64,000 nt of DNA from Rhizobium sp. BK313 (GCF_014193655.1 NZ_JACHZQ010000008.1:124001-188000); one strand, 5' to 3'; numbered from the stretch's first letter, positions 44,032 through 52,755 are shown. Notes: generated from the letters alone by a model not told the origin. A program made the numbers and translations.

Positions 44032-44147
44032 AGCTTTTCCTATCCGCACTTTAGTGGTTGGTCGGTAGGGCCGCCCCTCCGGTCGGCCTGTTGGGCCGCC
44101 GCGCCTTCAGACGCGACAGCGGTCTTGTGATGGTCGCTAAGGTGCGA

Positions 44148-45500
44148 TCACACCTTCTCGAGCGCGCGCCGTCGTAGGCCGGCAACGAGAAGGACGACAG
44201 ACGCGACCACCGCGAGCGCGATCAGCGGCAGTAGAGCCAGGGAAAAGCTGCCGGTCGCCTTCTGGATCTCTCCGAGGAGGTAGGTGCTGAGCGCCGCCGC
44301 AATGCTGCCGACCGCACTGACGACTGCGATGCCAACCGCGGAGATGTTCTCCGGGCACCACTGCGTGACCATCGCCCAGAACGGCCCCTTGGCGGCGTAG
44401 GTGCCGATCAGCGCAAGGGTGAGGATGACGACGACGGCCGGCAGTGAATGGAAGACCATCGCCGCCAGGAGAGCGGCGCCCGACAGGGCCAACGGCCAGA
44501 AAGTGTGCCAGGTCCTGTCATTGTGGCGGTCGGAGCTGCGCCCCCACCAGATCATCGCGACGGTTGCGATGCAGAATGGAACCGAGTTGATCAGTCCGGT
44601 CTGGAAGTCCGTGAGGCCATAGGACTTGATGATGATCGGCTGCCAAAGGGACAGGCAGATGCCCACGGATATGACGCCCGCATAGATGAGCGAGAGCGCG
44701 ATCACTGCAGGATTGCAGAGAGCCGTCCACACGCTGGCCTTCTTGGCGCCGCTCAGTTCCGCGATCTGGGACCGTTCCGCTTCCAACGAATGCTGCAGCC
44801 ACTGCCGGCTGTCGCGGCTCAGCCAGCGTGCGTCCTCCGGCTCGTTGTTCATGAACAGGACGAAGCCCACCCCCAGAAGAACCGCGGGGAGGCCCTCGAG
44901 CAGGAACATCCACTGCCAGCCGCTCAGGCCGAGGCCGCCATGCAATTGCAGAAGCGAGGCCGAGATAGGTGAGCCGATGGCGCTCGATGCAGGAATCGCA
45001 ACAAGGAACAGTGCCGAGACCTGGCCACGATAGGCCTTCGGAAACCAGCGCGAGATATAAAAGATAACGCCGGGCAGGAAACCTGCTTCCGCAGCGCCTA
45101 AGAGGAGGCGGAAGGCGTAGAACGACCAGCGTCCGTCAATCATGACCATGCCGATCGAAACGGCGCCCCAGACGACCATCATGGTGCCGATCCAGCGGCG
45201 CGCGCCGAACTTCTGGAGCGCGAGGTTGGCCGGAACTGAGAAGATGCAGTAGGTAACGAGAAAGAGGCTGGCCCCGGTCCCGAAGACGTCGTTGCCAAGA
45301 TCCATTTCAGACCGCATCTGCAGGGCGGCGAAGCCGATGTTGACGCGGTCGATGTAGGATACGAGGTAGCAGATCATCAGATATGGCAGGATCCTCCACG
45401 TGACCTGCCGCATCGTGCTCAGCTCAAGAGCCTCGCGCCCGCTCGAAACCTCCAATGTATTTCCTGTTTGGTGTGCTGCTCGCACGATGCTCTCCTCCAT
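44148..45500 (-). CDS. MFS transporter, anion:cation symporter family
   Basis: A 450-residue major-facilitator protein with 12 spans. The ACS-family signature is near the N-terminus: ILPYLMICYLVSYIDRVNIG followed by FAALQMRSEMDLG. RFGARRWIG-like and GRSSDRHNDR loops follow. ACS members import organic acids such as tartrate, phthalate, glucarate or 4-hydroxyphenylacetate. It lies between the MmgE/PrpD and amidohydrolase genes (gaps 116 and 45 bp) and should bring in their common substrate. Confidence 0.93.
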   Translation of the reverse strand: MEESIVRAAHQTGNTLEVSSGREALELSTMRQVTWRILPYLMICYLVSYIDRVNIGFAALQMRSEMDLGNDVFGTGASLFLVTYCIFSVPANLALQKFGARRWIGTMMVVWGAVSIGMVMIDGRWSFYAFRLLLGAAEAGFLPGVIFYISRWFPKAYRGQVSALFLVAIPASSAIGSPISASLLQLHGGLGLSGWQWMFLLEGLPAVLLGVGFVLFMNNEPEDARWLSRDSRQWLQHSLEAERSQIAELSGAKKASVWTALCNPAVIALSLIYAGVISVGICLSLWQPIIIKSYGLTDFQTGLINSVPFCIATVAMIWWGRSSDRHNDRTWHTFWPLALSGAALLAAMVFHSLPAVVVILTLALIGTYAAKGPFWAMVTQWCPENISAVGIAVVSAVGSIAAALSTYLLGEIQKATGSFSLALLPLIALAVVASVVLLVAGLRRRALEKV

Positions 45501-45545
45501 GGGAATCAGTTCTGATGTCGTGTTGTTCCGGCTAGCTTGGTCGAT

Positions 45546-46490
45546 CTATGCGTAGAGCTTCGCCGGATTGTCGACAAAGAGCGCCTGCCTTCGCTCAGCG
45601 TCGAGCCAGCCCGCGAGCGTGCGGGCGTTGCGGTTATCGTCTATCTTCTTGAAGGGCTCGATCCGGTCCGGGGTCCGCTCCGAATTGGAATAGCCCCCTG
45701 TGTGTGGCCAGTCCGATCCCCATATCATTCTGTCCGGACGCGCCTCGGTCAGGCGCGCGACAAATGGTTCCAGGTCGCCGTGCTCAGCGGTTTTGCTTAC
45801 GCGGGACGGCGCACTCAGCTTCAACCAGACATTTCCACTTCCGAGCGCCTCCAGCATCGCCAGGAAGCCGAATTGGCCAAGCCCCTGAGCAGCGTCGATC
45901 CCACCGAAGTGATCGATGACGACTGGACAGGGTAGCTCGACCATTGCGCCCGCGAGTGAGGCCAGAACTTCGGCACGAGAGTAGATCTGTATGTGCCATC
46001 CGAGAGGTGCCACCTGTTCCGCCATCGACGAGAGCTGCATCGTAGCCCGTCTCGGATCGGCAAGGCCGAATGTCTCGAGATTGAGGCGAACCGCTCGGAC
46101 GCCCAGCGCATGCATCTCCTTCAACCGGCCGTAGCTATACGACGGATCGATCACGGCGACACCACGGCTCTCGCCTTGCTCACGCTCTAATACGTTGCAC
46201 AGGAGACGGTTATCGCTGCCGTAGACACTTGCCTGAACCAGGACGCTGTGTGCGAGGCCAAGGCTTTTGCGGAACGCGCGCAACGACGCGAGCGAGGCCT
46301 CGCCGGGCGTGAAGGTGCGGTCCTCGGCAAATGGAAACTCAGGAAACTGTTCGAAGACGTGGACGTGACAGTCCCACGATCCCGCTGGCAGCGGGAATTC
46401 CTTAGGCTTCCCGTCTGGAGCCGGGGATTCGGCACTCGACAGGCGTTCGTTCAGTTCGAGGTCGTGCAAATCTTTATACTGTTGAGACAC
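45546..46490 (-). CDS. Amidohydrolase (2-pyrone-4,6-dicarboxylate lactonase-like)
   Basis: About 314 residues from a GTG at 46490 (GGAG upstream). An ATG at 46541 gives 331 residues but would put promoter-like repeats into the coding region. The TIM-barrel amidohydrolase motifs are AGSWDCHVHVFEQFPEFPFA (metal HxH), LVQASVYGSDNRLL, VAVIDPSYS, VRAVRLNLE and RMIWGSDWPHTGGYSNSERT with the conserved Asp. This resembles LigI-type pyrone-dicarboxylate hydrolases. It starts a catabolic operon with the MFS and MmgE/PrpD genes. Confidence 0.88.
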   Translation of the reverse strand: MSQQYKDLHDLELNERLSSAESPAPDGKPKEFPLPAGSWDCHVHVFEQFPEFPFAEDRTFTPGEASLASLRAFRKSLGLAHSVLVQASVYGSDNRLLCNVLEREQGESRGVAVIDPSYSYGRLKEMHALGVRAVRLNLETFGLADPRRATMQLSSMAEQVAPLGWHIQIYSRAEVLASLAGAMVELPCPVVIDHFGGIDAAQGLGQFGFLAMLEALGSGNVWLKLSAPSRVSKTAEHGDLEPFVARLTEARPDRMIWGSDWPHTGGYSNSERTPDRIEPFKKIDDNRNARTLAGWLDAERRQALFVDNPAKLYA

Positions 46491-46589
46491 GTCATTTCTC
46501 CATGACGCGCTAAAATTCGCGGAAAAAGCATAACTGTCCAATCATGAATTGCGGGAAAAGCATAAACTGTATTTATACTGCCGAGACAC
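46473..46589. promoter_or_regulatory. Duplicated promoter elements between amidohydrolase and lysR
   Basis: Two pairs of direct repeats lie here: TTTATACTGTTGAGACAC (46473-46490) against TTTATACTGCCGAGACAC (46572-46589), and GCGGAAAAAGCATAACTGT (46519-46537) against GCGGGAAAAGCATAAACTGT (46551-46570). They form a mixed array, with the two pairs nested. Binding sites for the divergent LysR protein are likely, and the array may be the duplicated end of a small element. Confidence 0.55.
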
Positions 46590-46653
46590 TGGCGGGCTTG
46601 TAGCCGCGGCGAATAGGACCGCGTAGGGCCGCCGTTGAAGGTACGAGGGCAGG

Positions 46654-47556
46654 ATGAATCTAAGACAGTTGGAGGTGTTTCACGCGATCATGAGCACTGG
46701 TTCGGTGACGGGGGCCGCGAGGAAGCTCAATGTCACGCAGCCGGCGGTGAGCACCGTGCTAAAACATTGCGAGCAGCAACTTCAGATGCGCCTGTTCGTC
46801 AGGAAAGGATCGCGGCTGGAACCCACGCCCGAGGCCCTGACGCTCTTCCCCGACGTCGCCGAAATCTTCGAACGCGTCAGGGCGGTAGAACGTCTGGGAC
46901 AAGACCTGCGCGGAGGCCTACAAGGTACGCTATCGATCGCCGCCTGCTTCCCGGAAGCCAACGGCGTAATCGCCCGCGCGGTCGCTACGTTCATGCAGGC
47001 CCGTCCGGATATCAAGATTTCCCTCTATGCCGTCGCGTCGCCAATCGTCGTCGACAAGGTCGTCAATCGGGAGGTCGATCTCGGGATCGCCTATGGTCCC
47101 GTCACCCACCCGGAGGTTTCGACGAAGACGCTGTTCCACTCCAGCATCGGATGTGTTCTTCCGGAGGGGCACCGGCTGGCCCGTCAGGACTCGATCAAGG
47201 TCGCCGAACTCCGTCACGAGCGAGTCATTACCTATCTCAACCAGTCGCCGATGCGGACGTTCGTAGACCTCGCCTTCAGTGAAGCGAACGTATCTCCGGT
47301 TTTCGCGGCGCAGGTCAGTATCTCGCTCTCTGGAATGATGCTCGCGCGCTTCGGCGGCGGGATAGCTGTCGTGGAGCCACTTCTGCTTTCATCGCTCGAG
47401 CTGCCCGGCTTGGTCGCCCGGCCGCTGGATCCGGCGATCGAGGTGAGCACGCTTGCGCTCCATAACCGGAACACCGCGAAGTCCGTCGTGGCACAGGCAT
47501 TCCTCTTACACCTGGCATCCACTATCGAACAACTCCCTGCGCTACGGAAGGACTGA
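46654..47556 (+). CDS. LysR-family transcriptional regulator
   Basis: A 300-residue LysR protein. The N-terminal HTH is MNLRQLEVFHAIMSTGSVTG, AARKLNVTQPAVSTVLKHCE. The effector domain shows LQGTLSIAACFPEANGVIAR and VDLGIAYGPVTHPEVSTKTL. It is divergent from the amidohydrolase/MFS/PrpD operon and should activate it when bound to a pathway acid. The intervening direct repeats are its likely sites. Confidence 0.93.
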   Translation: MNLRQLEVFHAIMSTGSVTGAARKLNVTQPAVSTVLKHCEQQLQMRLFVRKGSRLEPTPEALTLFPDVAEIFERVRAVERLGQDLRGGLQGTLSIAACFPEANGVIARAVATFMQARPDIKISLYAVASPIVVDKVVNREVDLGIAYGPVTHPEVSTKTLFHSSIGCVLPEGHRLARQDSIKVAELRHERVITYLNQSPMRTFVDLAFSEANVSPVFAAQVSISLSGMMLARFGGGIAVVEPLLLSSLELPGLVARPLDPAIEVSTLALHNRNTAKSVVAQAFLLHLASTIEQLPALRKD

Positions 47557-47870
47557 TTGCCAGAAGCTGACAGTCCCGCCTTCGATTTTCATAATGGCGG
47601 GCAACGGATCTGGGTGCCATCCCAGCCTGGCAACGGACCGGGCGCACCCGGATACCGAATTTCGCGATCTCAGAGACCTTGATTTGGCTCGTCATCGCCA
47701 AGCGGCCGAAAGAACTGCGGCCAGAACTTTCGCCGATGATCGACATTCTCTCCAGAGCGCGCCATCCTCAGAGATCAACAAAAAGTTGCCGTTCTGTGAC
47801 CCGCGGTATCGGTGGGCATTCGAAATGCCTACGTCTTGATGGACGAGACGGATGAGCTATTTTCTGCAGC
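47557..47870. other. 314-bp gap without a gene
   Basis: I see no coding region, RNA or strong hairpin between the LysR gene and the channel gene. Confidence 0.45.
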
Positions 47871-48665
47871 ATGGACATCTTCCGAACCATGGATGGCTCG
47901 CATCGCAAGAGATTTCTGCGGGGACTGCGGCGGCTCGAAAGAGCACAGGGAAAGGATGCGATCCTCCTGCAGGCCATATTCGCAATTGTTGATGTCGCCA
48001 TCCTCGTCTTCTTCGTACTCGGGCCCTACCTTCGTACGGGCCCGACCTACCTCGTCATCGACTATGTGATCGCCATTTGGATCGCTGCCGAGTTGGTGGC
48101 CCGCGCGATCGCCGCGCCGTCTTTCCGCGCATGGATCCTGCGCCCGATGACCTGGATCGACATCGTTGTCCTGTCTACCCTTCTGTTCCCGGACGTCCTC
48201 TTCAACTTTGCCTTCCTGAGGGTGATGCGGCTGTGGGCGATTGGGCGAAGCCCGCTTCTAAAAGAAGGTCTTCGGATGATGGGCTATGACGACTTCCTCG
48301 ACGTGGTGCGGGCAGTGATCAACTTCGTCGTCTTCCTCTTCTTGATTACTGGCTTCGTCTACACCTCGTTCTTCTACAACAGCGAGGGGAGCGAAGGGTT
48401 CGTGGACGCTCTGTACTTCACGGTCGCGACGGTGACCACGACTGGCTTCGGCGACATCACCCTTCCCGGAACGCTCGGCAAGCTGACCTCCGTTGTCACG
48501 ATGATTGTCGGCATTTCGCTCTTTGTCAGGCTAGCACAGGCGATAGTTCGACCACACAAGGTCACCTTTCCATGCCACAGATGCGGGCTGCAGCGGCACG
48601 ATGGGGATGCTGTTCACTGCAAGGCCTGCGGAGAAATCCTCAACATTCCCGACGAAGGCTCCTGA
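47871..48665 (+). CDS. Voltage-gated-type K+ channel with C-terminal zinc ribbon
   Basis: A 264-residue protein with six membrane segments: S1-S3 around residues 33-100, a short S4-like FLRVMRLWAIGRSPLLKEG (115-133), then S5, the pore and S6. The selectivity filter TTTGFGDIT is at about 189-197, giving K+ selectivity. After S6 a zinc ribbon follows (Cys235, Cys238, Cys250, Cys253 in FPCHRCGLQRHDGDAVHCKA). S4 has only two or three charges, so voltage sensing may be weak. The ribbon could bind a nucleic acid, a protein or a metal signal. The gene stands alone. Confidence 0.85.
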   Translation: MDIFRTMDGSHRKRFLRGLRRLERAQGKDAILLQAIFAIVDVAILVFFVLGPYLRTGPTYLVIDYVIAIWIAAELVARAIAAPSFRAWILRPMTWIDIVVLSTLLFPDVLFNFAFLRVMRLWAIGRSPLLKEGLRMMGYDDFLDVVRAVINFVVFLFLITGFVYTSFFYNSEGSEGFVDALYFTVATVTTTGFGDITLPGTLGKLTSVVTMIVGISLFVRLAQAIVRPHKVTFPCHRCGLQRHDGDAVHCKACGEILNIPDEGS

Positions 48666-48834
48666 GAACCCGGCGCTCCGACAAAGCCGCCAGCACCGTC
48701 GATGTGCACTCTCGAGAAGTCCTCCGGCCGGCGGCGATGAGCCGATGGCGGATGCGCACAAGTCCCATACCTGCCGGTCATCCCCTCCTCCGGGATATCA
48801 CCGCCAGGACGCCAACCAATTCGTTTTCAACACC

Positions 48835-49611
48835 CTACCCCCTGCCGACGAGCGGCATCTTTGTCGCCATCACCGTCATGGTCAGGACATTTGCCTCCAA
48901 CGGAAGGCCTGCCATGTAGACCACCGCGCGAGCAACATGCTCGGCGGGAATCGTCGGTTCGCTGGCGATTTCTCCGTTCGCCTGCAGCACACCAGAACTC
49001 ATCCTCGCGGTCATTTCTGTTGCGGCATTGCCGATATCGATCTGGCCGCAAGCAATATCGAATGGCCGCCCGTCGAGCGCGGTTGATTTCGTGAGGCCGG
49101 TGATTGCGTGCTTGGTCGCAGTGTAGGGGGCGGAATTCGGCCTCGGCGTCGTCGCCGAAATCGACCCGTTGTTGATGATGCGGCCGCCGCGGGGCTCTTG
49201 CGACTTCATCAGCCTGAAAGCCTGCTGCGTGCAAAGGAAGGCACCGGTGAGGTTGGCCGCGACCACACCGCTCCACTGATCGAAAGTGACGTCTTCCAGC
49301 GGGATCGCCGGAACACCGCTGCCGGCATTGTTGACGAGGAGATCGAGCCGACCAAACTCTTTTCTGACCTTGTCGAAGAGGTCGGCGACCTGCTCGACAA
49401 CGCCGATATCGCAGGCGATCGCCCGCATCGTGCCGCCGGTCTTGGCGGCAATTTCGCTAGCGGCTTTTTCCAGCACATCGCTGCGGCGGCCGGTAATGAT
49501 AACGGCATAACCCTCCGCGCTCAGCGCCTTGGCGATGCAGCGACCGATGCCGGTACCTCCGCCAGTGACGAGGGCGATCTGGGTTCTTTGTGCGGTTTCG
49601 GGTTGCCCCAT
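48835..49611 (-). CDS. Short-chain dehydrogenase/reductase
   Basis: A 258-residue classical SDR from the ATG at 49611 (MGQPETAQRTQIALVTGGGT); the upstream extension to 49638 is unlikely. Motifs are TGGGTGIG, NNAG in LLVNNAGSGVPA, Ser in INNGSISATTPRP and YTATKHAITGL (Tyr-x3-Lys). It would use NAD(P) on an unidentified alcohol or ketone. It is isolated, with no recognisable regulator beside it. Confidence 0.9.
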   Translation of the reverse strand: MGQPETAQRTQIALVTGGGTGIGRCIAKALSAEGYAVIITGRRSDVLEKAASEIAAKTGGTMRAIACDIGVVEQVADLFDKVRKEFGRLDLLVNNAGSGVPAIPLEDVTFDQWSGVVAANLTGAFLCTQQAFRLMKSQEPRGGRIINNGSISATTPRPNSAPYTATKHAITGLTKSTALDGRPFDIACGQIDIGNAATEMTARMSSGVLQANGEIASEPTIPAEHVARAVVYMAGLPLEANVLTMTVMATKMPLVGRG

Positions 49612-49879
49612 CTGAGATTTTCCTTCCCTCGCATGCATGCGCCTCCGACGCCAGCCACAGGGTTAGGCTGCCACGTCGGCGAAGACCTGCCTCATAGTCC
49701 CGCCAGTTCGTCACCTTGAATTCACCTTGTCAATGCGATGATGGCGGGCGGTGTTGTGTTTATGCGGCATGGTCGGGCACCGCGGTGATCGCGGTTCCAG
49801 ACGCATAGAGTTCAAGCATTGAATCCTCCCAACGCTTAAAGCCGGTCACGCGGCGGCGAGGCAAACGCCCATCATCTGA

Positions 49880-50695
49880 TCGACAGGTCAAAAACGCCGG
49901 TTACGAGGCATCAAGACTGCCAACTTACTTCTGCCCGCCCACGCCGTTCTCATTGGCGACAACAACGTTGGCAAATCCACCGTTCTGGAGGCGATCGATT
50001 TGTGCCTGGGACCGGATCGGCTCAACAGGCTACCTCCAATCGACGAGCACGATTTCCATCTCGGCCGATACTTGGCGAGTAATGGCGCCCTTCCCGAAGG
50101 CGGCGCAGCGGAAGCTGTCACTGAAGTGGCCTCGGAACAAGCGGGAGACAATCCGGCAGCGGCCGAGGCCGGCAATCCAATAATCGAAATCGAGCTCACC
50201 GTAACCCGACTGTCGGAAGAACAGCAGGATCACTTCAGTTCGAACATCGAATGGTGGGACGAAGCCACCGAAGCCTTCTTCAACGGTAGCGCCGATGAAC
50301 TCGATGATTCCTTGTCGATCCCTGCGGTCCACGTGACCTTCCGAGGATGGTACGACGAAGCGGAAGACGATTTCACCGGGAAGACCTACTACACGCGCAG
50401 TCTAGCTGAGGACGAAACACCGCCGCCAATGCGGCTTCCTCTATCGCCGGACACTGAGAACCGGATCCCGCGCGGTCAGTCTCGAGCGTGGAAGCCTTCT
50501 CGATATCATCCTGCGCCTGAAGGAGATCAGGCCCAGGATGTGGGAGGACACCCTTCAGGGCTTGAAGTCGCTCGACGTCGCGACGGATCCCGCTCTCGGG
50601 CTCATCCTCATGACCGCAAAGGGCCGACAGCGGAAGACGGCCACTTCCGGAACCCCATGGAATTTCGCCCCATGGCGATGCGTCGGCCTATGTAA
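49880..50695 (+). pseudogene. OLD/YbjD-type ATPase-endonuclease, broken at both ends
   Basis: The frame has no start codon and opens after a TGA at 49877. It contains RRLRGIKTANLLLPAHAVLI followed by the P-loop GDNNVGKSTVLEAIDLCLGP and PPIDEHDFHLGRY, the N-terminal part of a DUF2813/OLD-family ATPase. At about 50440 the frame breaks. The neighbouring frame continues GFLYRRTLRTGSRAVSLERG, SLLDIILRLKEIRPRMWEDT and SLDVATDPALG. The C-terminal Toprim nuclease is missing. No UvrD-like helicase is beside it. Confidence 0.75.
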
Positions 50696-50724
50696 TCAGA
50701 GACATGCAGAGGTCGTATCCATAG

Positions 50725-50757
50725 GTCTAGTTTCGGTAGACCTCCGTCTAATTTCGG
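50725..50757 (+). promoter_or_regulatory. Direct repeat upstream of the small RNA
   Basis: GTCTAGTTTCGG (50725-50736) and GTCTAATTTCGG (50746-50757) repeat with a 21-bp period (two helical turns), with one mismatch. They end about 26 bp before the predicted RNA. This phasing suggests an activator site; the promoter itself is not clear. Confidence 0.4.
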
Positions 50758-50782
50758 CGGAAGCCGTGCCGTGGTAGCTTTT

Positions 50783-50904
50783 GATTATCGCCGCAACAAG
50801 TTCCTCCCAGTTGGGCGACAAGTTGGCGTCGGTGTGTTTCCTCCCCCGTCACCGACGCAACAACATTGACCGCCTCGCATCACCGCTGAGGCGGTCTCTT
50901 TTTT
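50783..50904 (+). ncRNA. Small RNA with two CCTCCC-loop hairpins and a terminator (alpha-r14/NfeR1-like)
   Basis: Three consecutive stems are visible. Hairpin 1 pairs TCGCCGCAAC (50788-50797) with GTTGGGCGA (50810-50818), one base bulged, with loop AAGTTCCTCCCA. Hairpin 2 pairs GCGTCGGTG (50826-50834) with CACCGACGC (50850-50858), perfect, with loop TGTTTCCTCCCCCGT. Hairpin 3 is the terminator. Both loops expose CCTCCC, complementary to Shine-Dalgarno sequences. This architecture matches the rhizobial alpha-r14 family (NfeR1), which silences many mRNAs through anti-SD loops. Transcription start and size (about 120 nt) are inferred. Confidence 0.72.
50868..50904 (+). terminator. Rho-independent terminator of the small RNA
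   Basis: GACCGCCTC (50868-50876) and GAGGCGGTC (50888-50896) form a perfect 9-bp stem with an 11-base loop, followed directly by TCTTTTTT. It is the clearest intrinsic terminator in the window. Confidence 0.88.
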
Positions 50905-51017
50905 GCCGCATAGGCCGAGATACCAATGGCTAGGCGTCGGCCAGTTCGCTGGTTCGGAAGGAAAGCGCAGTGGCGAATTCTATCTGCCTGCTCCAACGGC
51001 GGAAGGTCGGCTACGGA

Positions 51018-52028
51018 CTATTTCATCCAGTCCTCTACGGCGCGGCGCAGAAAGTCGAGATCGAGTTCGTTGTCTTTCGGACTGCCGGCACGATGGCCCC
51101 AGATGGAAGGAATCGGCCGCAGTTCAGCGCGGGCGAGATGTGGGATATCGGCAGCATTATCGGCCACGGGGAAGTAAAGATCGGTTCGCCCCGGCAGGAG
51201 CAGAACGCGAGCGCGTATCGCATTGAGCGCGTGCACCAGGTCGCCCCGGTAGATCTCATTGTCGCTGATGTCGGAGGCAATCCAGGTACAAGCCTGGGCA
51301 TATAGATCTGCGGCTGGCCTCCGGGAGAATCCCGGTTCCCAACTGTCGGTGAGAAAATCCTCCAGCGTCGCGGCATCCGTGCTGCTTAAATGCAGTCCGG
51401 CGCGATACCAGTCCTGGCTCATCGCCCAGGCGGCGTAGATACGGGCAAAGGCACGCAGCGCCGCGCGGGGCTCTGTCGAAAAGCGTCCGCCGCCGAGGTG
51501 TTCGGGCGCCGCCTCGAGGGTTGCGAGCAGCGACAGCAGAAATACCTTGTTGTGGGGCGCCGTCCGGGCGCTGCCGCACACGACGATGGCGCGCTCGACG
51601 GCCTCGGGGAAGAGCGCCGCCCAATGGTAGGCCTGTTGGGCCCCCATGGAGAAACCGTAGACACAGGCTACCTGCTCGATTCCGAATACCTCGGCCAGCA
51701 AACGCTTCTGGGCACGAACGTTGTCGGCAGTCGTCACCAGGCTCGGGTAGTCGGGCGTGTTGGACGGGCTCGACGACAGCCCATTGCCGAACATCTCCGG
51801 CGTTATGATGAACCAGCGCGTAGGATCCAGAACCTTGTCGGGCGCAATCTGCCACTCCTGATCGGTATGCTGGGCAGTGTAGCTGGTGGGAAAGACGACA
51901 ACGTTGTCGCGGCCGGGCGCCAGCGTACCATAGGTCTTCCAACTAAGGCTCGCGCCGGGCATCACTTCGCCCGATTGCAGCGCGAGGTCGCCGAGCGCGA
52001 AACGGCCTGTCTTGGTTGCCATGGTCAT
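51018..52028 (-). CDS. Alpha/beta hydrolase, homoserine O-acetyltransferase (MetX)-like
   Basis: A 336-residue protein from the ATG at 52028 (GGAGAG upstream; the frame continues to 52115 without a better site). The MetX-type core is clear: GEVMPGASLSWKTYGTLAPG, DNVVVFPTSYTAQHTDQEWQ, FGNGLSSSPSNTPDYP, the nucleophile elbow VYGFSMGAQQAYHWAALFP, and RTDLYFPVADNAADIPH with the acid. MetX relatives of this size include non-biosynthetic acyltransferases and hydrolases. The typical acetyl-homoserine residues cannot be verified by eye. The gene stands alone. Confidence 0.88.
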   Translation of the reverse strand: MTMATKTGRFALGDLALQSGEVMPGASLSWKTYGTLAPGRDNVVVFPTSYTAQHTDQEWQIAPDKVLDPTRWFIITPEMFGNGLSSSPSNTPDYPSLVTTADNVRAQKRLLAEVFGIEQVACVYGFSMGAQQAYHWAALFPEAVERAIVVCGSARTAPHNKVFLLSLLATLEAAPEHLGGGRFSTEPRAALRAFARIYAAWAMSQDWYRAGLHLSSTDAATLEDFLTDSWEPGFSRRPAADLYAQACTWIASDISDNEIYRGDLVHALNAIRARVLLLPGRTDLYFPVADNAADIPHLARAELRPIPSIWGHRAGSPKDNELDLDFLRRAVEDWMK

Positions 52029-52184
52029 GGGGTTTTCTCTCCTGGAATCTGCGTGCCTTGCCTGCGAGCACCGTTCGACGTGCCAGGTACCTAAATCCAG
52101 GATTGGTTTTGTCAAGCGGGTCTGCGGCCGCGGAAGATGCCTTTGTTATTTCGACAAAAGTATCAAAAACGAACCGTTTTGTGT

Positions 52185-52362
52185 CACAACACCGCTCAAG
52201 CGCCTGCTTCGGTATGCCGATCTCTATCGCCAGATGGCCAACGCGGCAATCTACCGTCATGAGGGTGAAGACGGCAAAGTTTGGATATTGGAGAAGGACG
52301 TTCTGGCGTGTCGGGCGATCAACACGCACGACAGGGTATTACGTGCCCGCGCTCAAACCTGA
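52185..52362 (+). pseudogene. Fragment related to the N-terminal part of the DUF982 protein
   Basis: The plus strand reads LKRLLRYADLYRQMANAAIY, then GEDGKVWILEKDVLA. Compare LERLARYARYYRNMAAAAIQ and GKVWIFEKDVLA in the Ku-operon gene at 41348. There is no start codon, and the first half of the domain is missing. It is a relic of a second copy, 11 kb away. Confidence 0.6.
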
Positions 52363-52521
52363 CTTTTCTTCCTCGGGAGGTAGCTGCCGCGCGGGTTGCC
52401 GTGGCTTTATGCTAGCATCTTCGCATAGGCAGCGGTATCAACGAACGCTTGCCGCGCAATATCGACACTCGCTTCGTCGCGCAATGCGCGTAGACTGTGA
52501 ATCAACAAAAAGTGCCGTCAA

Positions 52522-52755
52522 TTATCGGTGACGAGCGCGCGCGAGCACTCCAATAAGTACAGCAAAGAGCACTAACCCCAACAGGAAGCCGACGGCTCCG
52601 CCCCAAACCTCTCCAGTTGTGCCACCCAGCACCCCGCCGATAACTCCGCCGATGAGGAGCAGAAGAACTGGAAACAGGCAACCAATCATTGTTGAGATCC
52701 CGCGAGCGATTGCGTTGATGGTCGGAATTCTAGGCTCATTACGTCCGATGGTCAT
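52522..52755 (-). CDS. Small membrane protein, 77 aa
   Basis: A 77-residue protein with a polar N-terminus (MTIGRNEPRIPTINAIARGI) and two Gly-rich hydrophobic spans (GCLFPVLLLLIGGVIGGVLG and WGGAVGFLLGLVLFAVLIGV), ending in basic residues. This is the look of small glycine-zipper-type inner-membrane proteins. No domain or partner is apparent. Confidence 0.5.
   Translation of the reverse strand: MTIGRNEPRIPTINAIARGISTMIGCLFPVLLLLIGGVIGGVLGGTTGEVWGGAVGFLLGLVLFAVLIGVLARARHR

Noticed and set aside
42697..44130. A 477-codon plus-strand frame
   Set aside because: It is the antisense of the MmgE/PrpD gene and has no domain motif.
49880..50904. A Gabija-type defence system (OLD ATPase plus helicase)
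   Set aside because: No UvrD-like helicase is present and the ATPase gene is broken; family membership fits DUF2813 better than GajA.
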